NCBI RefSeq assembly: GCF_029784155.1
Contig: NC_073691.1
Location: 146,198,496-146,262,495, forward strand
Direction: 5' to 3'
DNA length: 64,000 nucleotides
From: Uranotaenia lowii
Lineage: Eukaryota > Arthropoda > Insecta > Diptera > Culicidae
The notes below the pieces were generated by a model. That model searched no databases. It was not told the origin of the DNA and saw only the letters and a program-made list of their open reading frames with translations. A program made the position numbers and the translations under genes. Below, piece after piece: positions 35,769 to 44,580 of the stretch (its first letter is position 1; every line of letters starts with the position of its first letter).

Positions 35769-35924
35769 TAGATTCGTTTACTACTGCTAAACTTTTCAAA
35801 GATTCCAGCGAATTATTGATGAGGGCCTGAGGCATTCTCTGATAATTAATCAAGATGAGCTAATCCTAGCATTATTCTCAGACTCTATGCGAGTTTATAC
35901 ATTGACATCACAATTGAATTGTTG

Positions 35925-37330
35925 CAGATTCAGATTCCAGATGAAGATTCAGTTTTAATTCTGGGTTACAGATTCAGACTTAAGTTTTCAGATTCAGGTC
36001 CCAGATTTAGATTTATTATTAAGATTCCAGATTCAGATTTCAGATTCAGATTTCGCATCCAGGTTGCATATTCAGATTTCGATTTCAGGTTGCATATTCA
36101 GATTTCAGATTTCAGATTCAGATTTCAGATTTCAGATTTCAGATTTCAGATTTCAGATTTAAGATTTCAGATTCAGATTTCATATTTCAGATTCAGATTT
36201 CAAATTCAGATTTCAGATTCAGATTTCAGATTCAGATTTCAGATTCAGATTTCAGATTCAGATTTCAGATTCAGATTTCAGATTCAGATTTCAGATTCAG
36301 ATTTCAGATTCAGATTTCAGATTCAGATTTCAGATTCAGATTTCAGATTCAGATTTCAGATTCAGATTTCAGATTCAGATTTCAGATTCAGATTTCAGAT
36401 TCAGATTTCAGATTCAGATTTCAGATTCAGATTTCAGATTCAGATTTCAGATTCAGATTTCAGATTCAGATTTCAGATTCAGATTTCAGATTCAGATTTC
36501 AGATTCAGATTTCAGATTAAGATTTCAGATTCAGATTTCAGATTCAGATTTCAGATTCAGATTTCAGATTCAGATTTCAGATTCAGATTTCAGATTCAGA
36601 TTTCAGATTCAGATTTCAGATTCAGATCTCAGATTCAGATTTCAGATTCAGATTTCAGATTCAGATTTCAGATTCAGATTTCAGATTCAGATTTCAGATT
36701 CAGATTTCAGATTCAGATTTCAGATTCAGATTTCAGATTCAGATTTCAGATTTCAGATTCAGATTCAGATTTCAGATTCAGATTTCAGATTCAGATTTCA
36801 GATTCAGATTCAGATTCAGATTTCAGATTCAGATTTCAGATTCAGATTTCAGATTTCATATTCAGATTCAGATTTCAGATTCAGATTTCAGATTTCAGAT
36901 TTCAGAATTCAGAATTCAGATTCAGATTTCAGATTCAGATTCAGATTTCAGATTTCAGATTCAGATTTCAGATTCAGATGTCAGATTCAGATTTCAGATT
37001 CAGATTTCAGATTCAGATTTCAGATTCAGATTTCAGATTCAGATTTCAGATTTCAGATTCAGATTTCAGATTTCAGATTCCGATTTCCGATCCCGATTTC
37101 AGATTCCGATTTCAGATTCAGAATTCAGATTTCAGATTTCAGATTTCAGTTTTCAGATTTCAGATTCAGACTCAGTGTTCGTGCTCGGATTCCAGATTCA
37201 GATTTCAGATTCAGTGTTCAGTCTCAGATTCGAAATTAAGATTCTGTGTTCAGACATCTAAATTTAGATTTAATTTTCAGTTTAAGATTTCAGATTGAGA
37301 TGGAATGTTAAGATTTCAAATTATGATCTT
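35925..37330 (+). repeat. 13-bp minisatellite (CAGATTCAGATTT)n
   Basis: About 1.4 kb of alternating CAGATT and CAGATTT units, nearly perfect from about 36200 to 36770 and more degenerate outward. No frame of the + strand unit contains a stop, so a 459-codon frame (35919-37298) stays open. Its protein shows a 13-residue period (FRFRFQIQISDSD), which is 3 x 13 nt and purely a consequence of the array. I do not call it a gene. Confidence 0.92.
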
Positions 37331-39479
37331 ACATTTTTTTTATAAGTTTCCTGTTTCTCGATATTTTTTCCGAGGCAGAACTTCGGATTGGCACCCGTTC
37401 AAGGAAGTCGATTTTTCGACCCCCAAATAAACTAACTTAGGCTTTGGCCGCTCAAATAAATCAATTAATTTGCCTTCCAGAACTGTTGACGATTTTTTTT
37501 TCTTAATTTTTTTTTCCTGTTTCGCGGTCATCAATCTTTTAACGACTCTCAATCAGATTAACTGTCCGTTGTCCACTTTTTTTTTACTGTTGCTCAGCGT
37601 TTTTTACTCGTTTCTGTCAACTTCGCTTCTCTTGAAGTCAGTCTGTACCTCTACCAACGCTGTGTTTGGTGCTGTTCGATTTTGATTACGGTCAATTTGG
37701 TTCCTTATTTGTACATTTCGTCGTTTCGCTCGCGAGAGTAGTGTCGTCAGGGTGTCAAATCCGTTTGGTGAGATCCGTGCTCGCTCACGCATTAGGGCTG
37801 CCGTTCGATGGAATTTTGATTTGATCAATCAAAGACGAGGCAACGTTTCGAGCGTCCTTTCTAACTGTGTCCGGCCTGGGTTTGAAAAATGTTCAGAACA
37901 GTTTGAAGTGAGCTGTTAGTTGTTGTTTCGTCATTAGTGAGTGAGCGCTGTCTTGCGGATAGAAAGGGATTCCATGTTGTTGATGAAGCAGCAACGACTT
38001 TTGACAGATTCGTCGTCGGCAGAAATCTGCTGTCCTCCGGTTGGTGACTACCGGTCGGTCATAAATAAGCTAAAGACTTAATAAATCTAGCGAAATACAA
38101 ATAAAGGCGGTATGGATGCTGCTGTGGCAGTAATATTTATGCTGCGTAGGGAAGCATAACGAGATCAGTACCCAGGCGTGCGCAAATCGAGCTACTGCGA
38201 GCAAGTTAAGTACCTCCATACGCAAGGCAGCAAGGCGCAGTGAGTCAATTAGTCATCCGAGTACATATACTCCTCTGGAGCAGCGAACGTTCGAGTGAGC
38301 AGCTGCAAATCCCCACACGATTGGAAACCCGCCTGGAAGTCCGCGTGTCGATGATAGATGGCGGCCAGTGAGCAAAATGTATTGGCTTTATAAATAATAC
38401 GCGGCCGACGACGATGCTTGAGCATATGGTCATCTAAATGGATTTGGAGAAGTGGAAATTCGCTTCCATTTCTGACCAAAGCACGACGCCGCGTTCAGTA
38501 AATCATGCAATAGTTAAACAATTTGACATCCGAGAGCCGTGCGTCGGTAATTCGCAACAGAAAATTTCCGAGCGAAAATCTTTGTTTTGGCGTATACATA
38601 ATCTATAGGGTATGTTATCGACTCCCGGCACTATTTTCCCTTCTCAGCTGCCATTCATGCGCAAGTGTATTCAGAGCAGTTTAAATCCAGTAGCTTAGGA
38701 GCACATTCTGAGATGAGCTTACTGGTCTGTCTCGTTCCATGCTTAAATCTGTCAAATATATCAATCCTGATGATCATGGTTATGATTATAGTTTTTATTT
38801 GCTTCCTCGCACACACGGCCGTTTCGATGCAGAGCGTTCAGTCAGTTTAATTTATTTGTTTACACATTCATTCAGAAACCGGGCCCGTAATCTCTTACGC
38901 TGGATCAGTAAAGTAGCCGTCTCACTCTCGTTCGAAGTCTGCGCCCCGCTCCTTGCGAGTAGTGGCGCAACCATTCAGAACCAACGGCAGCAACAGTCAA
39001 CCCCGCCACTGGCTGACTGTCTGGCCGGAGTGCGATAATTATATGGTGTGAAAATATGAAAATTAGTATGAAATTAAATTGTTCACTTGAACGTGATACG
39101 GAGCTGCTGCTCCTTGCGTCTGCTATTAGCGCTCGATAAAGTTGAGAGAGAGAAAAAGAATCGAAGCGAATAGGGTGAATATGTAGGGTAGGTAAGTACA
39201 AATTTGCAGCAGTTCAGCACCTGAGCCAGGCACGGTTCTTGGGAAGACTAGACATATCTGAGGCTAGGACAATACGAGGGTAATTCCTTACTACCCTAGT
39301 AATCAGCCTAAGGAGTGTGCCGGACTGCCACTTAAATATAAGTTGCCACCTCGTTTGAATAATTTTTAATGTGAACCTAGAGAGAAATCTCCAACCGAGT
39401 TAGGAGGACAGCTTTAGTCGTCAGGACACCCTGAATATTCTATAACAATCCCCCGTAAAATCGGTTTACGGAAACGATC
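37331..39479. other. Mixed-composition stretch, no supported gene
   Basis: T-rich near 37490-37590, then GC-richer to 39200. ORFs lack motifs. No element ends found up to the ITmD37E copy B border. Confidence 0.4.
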
Positions 39480-40754
39480 AAGGGTGTCCACGATGAAATT
39501 GCCACACATAAAATTAATTCGCAAAATTTGAGGTTTCATCCGATTGCCATCAAATTTTCAGGGATTAAAAAATAACTATTGAACTTTATTTTACAATTTT
39601 AGTCATATTTTATTTACAGTCCATACACAAATGTCCGCACCTTAGTCATAACCCCGGCCATAGGATTCTGCACAACCTGTGAATCAACCGTTTTTTGCAT
39701 GTAAACCCATACTTTCTTCAGTTCCTAGACTGTCTTCGCTACCTTAGATCGTTTAAAAAGGTGCTGCTTCATAATCGCCCGGTACTTCTCGATGGAGCGG
39801 AGCTTCGGGGTGTTCGTAGGGCTGAACATTTTCGGCACGAAATTGACCATATTGTCCACATACCACTTCAGCACGTCCTTGGAGTAGTGGCATGAGGCCA
39901 AATCCGGCCAGAAGATTGTTGGGACGTTGTGGGCCTTCAGAGGAGGAAGCAGCCGCTTCTGGAGGCACTCTTTCATGTAGACCTGTCTGTTCATCGTGTC
40001 CTGGGTCACGAAAGGTGCACTCTGCTTCCCGCAAGAGCAGATGGTTTGTCAAACCAGGAATTTATTAGCAATTTGGACATCTTCTGAGTGCGAACATGCT
40101 CCGAAACGCTGAACTTATCCTTGGCCGTAAAAAACAGGTTACCAGGGATCTGTTTGAAGTCGGCCTTCACATATGTTTCGTCATCCATGATGCAGTATTC
40201 AACTTTCGTCACCATGTTGAGGTACAACTTCCTGGCACGGGTTTTGGCGGACTTGTTCTGCTTCTCGTCGCGATTAGGGGCCTTTTGTACCTCGAAAATT
40301 CAAAGCCCAACCTTAGTTTTGACCTTCTGGACAAAACTTCGGCTGAGGTTCAGCTTCTTAGCCACATCCCGAACGGAGGCGTTCGTGTTTCGGTTGAAGG
40401 CCCCAACTACGCGGTTGTGATTCTTAGTGTTGTACTGAATACTTTTTCCTTCACTTCTGGGCTTCCGATCGGTGGTCAATCTCTCCTCGAAACGTTTAAT
40501 CACTCGCGACACCGTGGAATTCGCGATTCCCAACGTTTTAGCGACGGAACAATGCGAGAGATCCTTGTTCTCGTGATGAATGCGCAAGATTTTATTACGC
40601 ACGAGCTGTTCTTTCGACTCCATTTCCGCGAGTTTCACAGTACTTTAAAACTTGCAGGATGTAAACAATGCACTATAAACTAAATCCACCCAAATTAGCA
40701 TTAAATTCTACCCAACGGTTGAAAAGTTAGAGCAATTTCATAGTGGACACCCTT
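39480..40754 (-). mobile_element. ITmD37E mariner-type transposon, copy B
   Basis: 1275 bp with ends AAGGGTGTCCACGATGAAAT and, reverse-complemented, AAGGGTGTCCACTATGAAAT. The right flank is TA (40755-40756), shared with the left end of copy C; the left flank is TC where TA is expected. It is the best-preserved member of its family here and aligns with copy A over its length. Confidence 0.9.
39725..40638 (-). pseudogene. ITmD37E transposase, near-complete but frameshifted (copy B)
   Basis: The minus-strand frame starts at 40638 with an N-terminal paired-like helix-turn-helix region (HCSVAKTLGIANSTVSRVIK, then NASVRDVAKKLNLSRSFVQK). The first catalytic Asp is in CIMDDETYVKADF (near 40184), the second in FWPDLASCHYS (near 39903), and the third residue, Glu, in SIEKYRA near 39789. 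There are 37 residues between the second Asp and the Glu, the DD37E signature. Frameshifts near 40300-40230 and 40060-40010 break the protein, so it is inactive as it stands. All three catalytic residues are present. Confidence 0.88.
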
Positions 40755-40897
40755 TAAGGAGTGTATCGGAAATAAGTTATACACATTTTTTTTTTCATTG
40801 TATTGATTTTACTGATGATTCAAACAAAGAAACAGTTCGGAAGTGTTTTAAAAAGCTTAAGCTTACAGCTTATAAAGAAATACAAGTAAAATAGTAA

Positions 40898-42163
40898 TTA
40901 TTGGTAATATTCTCGGACTTTCGACTTGACGCGTTTCATTACGTTTTGTACAGCTGATTGATCACACTTCTTGGCCGTCCTGTTGGCCTTACCATCCTTC
41001 TTAAACTCTCTTGACCAGCGGTCGGGGAAGCGGGGTAAATTACCCCAAATGGGGTAAAAGTGAAATTCTTGGGGGTAACAGTTAATATTTTGTAAGTGAA
41101 AAGTGTATATTTTCATTTTGCAATTTTATGAATTTGTTGGTTTTATTTCGAAAGTAAAGAATTAAGCGGCACATGCAGAAGTGAATATTTCCCCCTGAGG
41201 CATTCAAATAACACGCTTTGAGAGCTCTCTTAGTGTTTACGGATACGTTTTTTTGCTCTTCGTCATGGAGTTATATCAACTTAAATAAAAATGTTTTGGG
41301 GTAATGATTCAAAAAGTTCCCCGACCCCTGCTCTTGACGATAGCCCAATATCGTTCTATGGGGCGAAGCGGGGGGCAGTTTGGTGGGTTAATATCTTTCT
41401 CAACGAAATCTACATCGTTATCCTCAAACCATCTAAGAGTGGATTTATCGTAGTGGGCTGACGCCAAATCCGGCCAGAGCAATGCTGGAGTCGTATGTTT
41501 CTTATTTAGTGGAAGCAGTCTTTTCTGCAAACACTCCTTTTGGTAGATTTCGGCACTTACTGTTCCTTTTGAAAAGAAACTCGCCGACTTCAATCCGCAG
41601 GAGCAGATTTGCTGCCACTCAAGCAAATTCTGGCCAACTTTTCCACCTCAATCGACTTCTTGTGGTCACTCACATCCTCCCCAATAGCTGCAGTGTAGAA
41701 TTGTGGTCCCGGAAGAGTACTGGAATCCTCTTTTACATAAGTTTCCATGAGAATGCACGCATCTGGCTTCTGCAAAATCCGATGATACAGCTTCCTGGCT
41801 CTGGTTTTGGCTCGTTTGTTTGGACACTTTCTGCTTCTTTCTTGTATGTCTTCAGGTTGTTCCGCTTCTTGATCCGCTGTACCGTTCCGATCGATGTCCC
41901 AGCTTTTTTCGCCAAATCTCGTATGGACATCGATCGATTCCGGTTGATGAGGTTGATTACCTTTCGGTCCAGATTTGGGTCAGATGGTCCTGGTTTTCTG
42001 CCTCTCCTGGCAAATCATCGAACGTATAGTGTTCTCCGAACTTGTGGATGATGGATTTTACGCTCGCCGGATGAATGCCGAAACGTCATTCATCGAGATG
42101 CCCTTCTCTCACATCCAAGTGTCCAACACACGAGTTTTAACTTCTTTTTTAATTCGCGACATT
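40898..42163 (-). pseudogene. ITmD37E-type transposase pseudogene, copy C
   Basis: The frame begins near 42163 (MSRIKKEVKTR). A second helix-turn-helix block reads NRSMSIRDLAKKAGTSIGTV. The region that should hold the first catalytic Asp reads CILMETYVKEDS (near 41745). Compared with CIMDDETYVKADF in copy B, the two Asp codons are missing, which looks like a clean in-frame 6-bp loss. The second Asp (LLWPDLASAHY) and the Glu (PIERYWAIVK) are intact with 37 residues between. The C-terminal end (SAVQNVMKRVKSKV) lies beyond the hAT MITE. Further frameshifts occur. The enzyme is dead on several counts. Confidence 0.85.
41016..41330. mobile_element. hAT MITE with 8-bp TSD CTCTTGAC inside ITmD37E copy C
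   Basis: 315 bp flanked by CTCTTGAC (41008-41015 and 41331-41338). The ends are CAGCGGTCGGGGAA and, reverse-complemented, CAGGGGTCGGGGAA. Removing the element and one TSD rejoins the catalytic Glu region to the C-terminal region of the host transposase. No coding capacity. A CCCC/GGGG palindrome (GGGGTAAATTACCCC) lies just inside the left end. Confidence 0.92.
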
Positions 42164-42317
42164 TTGGGAGAAACGAATGTTTCAAACGTAAACAAAGCGC
42201 TGGTTCACTCTTGACAGATCCAGATGCTACTAACAGGTGAGCACAGTTGTGCGTGTTCACGCGTTAGTAAGTAGAAGGCCCAAATATGTTTATAGTTAAT
42301 TTTCGATACACTCCTTA

Positions 42318-42587
42318 GCTCACTTCGATTTACACAAAAGGATCCAATTATATCAAATCTTCAAACCGTTTGATGATTCCAAAAAATTTTTTGACTGCTC
42401 TTTGCCTACATTTTGCTGACTATTACGCACGTATTTGAACCAACTTACAAAGTGTAAACAATGCACGTTTTATTATCTCCAGTCAAATTTAGGTACATTA
42501 AATGTTTACCAACGGTTACACCAGTTTGAGTTTGTACGCTAGTTAACGAGTTCCTACATTTTTGGGAACATTTTCACAGTCAAAACT
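42318..42587. other. Spacer between copy C and the next element
   Basis: AT-rich with nothing recognised; the last nine bases form the left TSD of the next element. Confidence 0.5.
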
Positions 42588-44390
42588 CAAGGAATATTTA
42601 AAGGAGGTAGTGCCGAGGCAGCCTTGCTTTAGTATTAGTACCGCCTGTGACGTCACTGTTGCCAATAATCTGTGAATTTATATGGAAATTTTTCCTTTTT
42701 TGTTAGCAATTAATAAAATTTGAGGATTTTTTCAATTTTGAAGGCACACAATTCTAGAAATATTATTGTTCTCCAAGACTGATACTAAAAAAGTTGAATG
42801 TAGTAGTTGTTTTGCTTTAATTCAGACGATTGAAGTTGCTGAAGTATCCTAACTCAAATTGACAAAACATGATAATTAGTTCAAAATTTTGCTTATAAAT
42901 GTTGAAATCAGTTAGGTTTGCATCGTTGATAAAATAAAATAACCAAAAATAGTATTTTTCGAATCCAACCATAGGGGAGAATGAGGATACTTGATCCCTG
43001 GGGATACTTGATTCCTTATCTATATCTCGAAACTGGAATGTCTTACATAGATCAAATGTTCTAGAAAAATGTGCCTAAATAAGCAAAATAACAATGCTTG
43101 TAGTTTAAAAAAATTTAACAAAATAATTGTTTGAGTAATTGAACTTTTTTTGAAAAATTTCACAAAATGTAACTTGAAGATCTTTTTTCATCACTTTAAA
43201 ATGTTCCTTACATGGAAAAATTATGAAAAAAATATTTGTTCCAATGTATCAATCGTTCGGGCGTAAAATGAACTTCATAATGCCATATTTTCAAAGCAAT
43301 GGAAAACTCTCAACTTTTTTCAGAGAAAGTTTTCTAAAATGTTGACTATGGGTACAATTGATCCTCTAGAGTTGGGTACAATTGATCCTCCTTCCAAACG
43401 GCATATTCTTCTTCTGAATTGATCGTTATGATTGCTGATTACGAAATTACTAATATTTATCCAAAAACTAATATTTATCAAACAATTGTCTGAAGAAAAG
43501 AGTAAAAATAATTAATTTTCTCTTAATTATAAAAAATAGCGCCTTTAAGTATGCAATAATATTAGCGTTGAGACAAAGTTATAGAATTTTCTTCTTATGT
43601 CTGCTATAAATTGTGTAATGAGAACAAACATGACCAAAAAGTCAATAACATTCTACCTTGAGGTTTTGTTTGATTTTTTTACAAGGATTAGGGCTTCCTG
43701 AATAAAAGATCAAGTCTCCTACAATAGGGGATCAAGTCTCCCCTAACTTCAGAAAAATCGCAATTTTTTTACTCCCACGAAAATGCTTCTAGTTCATCAA
43801 CGGGTTCAAGTATCGTTCTAATTTTTGAAGCATAGAAACTTGAAGTTACAAGCTGTCAGAAAATGTCAAAGACGGCGAGTTGCTTAATTTTTCCAAAAAG
43901 ATATGGTGAAAATAAGAAAAGGGGATCAAGTATCCCCACTCTCCCCTAATCTTTTATTGGAATTTAGTAAACCAAAGTTGCAATGGTTTTATTGGGGTTA
44001 ATTGTTCTAAATTAGAAATTCATATGGTACCCGATGTTAGATTCAAATCATGACGATGAGGTGCACTGCCATAAACTACCAATCAGACCTTTTGAAAGGG
44101 AAAAATTATTATTTTTGCTCGTTTCACATAGAGCATGACTGTGCATTCAATAACAAATTTAAGAATAATACATACTGCAGTCTATTAAACAAAAAGAAAC
44201 CTTGTAGCACAATCAACTAGTGGCCTTACAACATAATCCGAATCAAATTGGATTTTAATTTAGTTTTTTAATGTGTTTAACTTTGAAATTTGAGTTCTAC
44301 CAGTATAAACCTTCGACAACTTAGGCAACAGTGACGTCACGAAAAAAATCCAATATGGCTCTCGGCACTACCTTCTTTCAATATTCCTTG
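42588..44390. mobile_element. hAT-like element with 9-bp TSD GTCAAAACT, carrying a nested MITE
   Basis: 1803 bp flanked by GTCAAAACT (42579-42587 and 44391-44399). The ends are CAAGGAATATTTAAAGGAGG and, reverse-complemented, CAAGGAATATTGAAAGAAGG. Homology of the arms reaches at least 80 bp inward through GGTAGTGCCGAG and GTGACGTCACTGTTGCC. The TSD could be 8 bp plus one chance base. A 973-bp MITE sits inside. The remaining 830 bp are non-coding. Confidence 0.85.
42974..43946. mobile_element. TA-flanked MITE nested in the hAT-like element
   Basis: 973 bp flanked by TA (42972-42973 and 43947-43948). The ends are GGGGAGAATGAGGATACTTG and, reverse-complemented, GGGGAGAGTGGGGATACTTG, both continuing into ATCCC. 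Inside, GATACTTGAT and GTACAATTGATCCTC phrases recur. No coding capacity. Confidence 0.85.
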
Positions 44391-44529
44391 GTCAAAACTA
44401 GAGTCTTAAAAAGTAGAAATCAGTTTTTTCCCTGAGGTCAACACAGGCATCCTTCCATGCAGCTCAAGCACGATCGATCGGAATTAACCTCTCCCTAATT
44501 ACAACGCTTACTTTGTTAAATATTCCTTT

Positions 44530-44580
44530 GTTATTAATCATAGCCCTTTCTTCTTCTCCGTTTTCCATTCGCAGGTAAGT
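44530..44580 (+). promoter_or_regulatory. Candidate recursive splice (ratchet) site 2
   Basis: A pyrimidine tract CTTTCTTCTTCTCCGTTTTC leads into ATTCGCAG ending at 44574, followed at once by GTAAGT at 44575. A branch-like TTATTAATCA lies about 40 bp upstream. The 3' site is strong and the 5' site matches the consensus perfectly; there is no room for an exon between. The site lies in non-repetitive, GC-richer sequence just right of the transposon cluster. This is the better of the two ratchet candidates. Confidence 0.62.

Larger units (their letters stand above)
40757..42315 (-). mobile_element. ITmD37E-type transposon, copy C (different subfamily)
   Basis: Flanked by TA (40755-40756 and 42316-42317). 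The ends are AGGAGTGTATCGGAAATAAG and, reverse-complemented, AGGAGTGTATCGAAAATTAA. It starts exactly at the TA that follows copy B. Terminal sequence and protein differ from copies A and B, so this is a separate subfamily. It is interrupted by a hAT MITE at 41016-41330; without it and one TSD the length is about 1236 bp. Confidence 0.9.

Noticed and set aside
35919..37298. 459-codon ORF as a real repetitive protein
   Set aside because: The frame is open only because the 13-bp satellite unit has no stop in any frame; the protein period equals the DNA super-period.
39185..39200. GTAGGTAAGTAC as a ratchet or exon donor
   Set aside because: A good donor match, but there is no acceptor tract upstream and no supportable exon.
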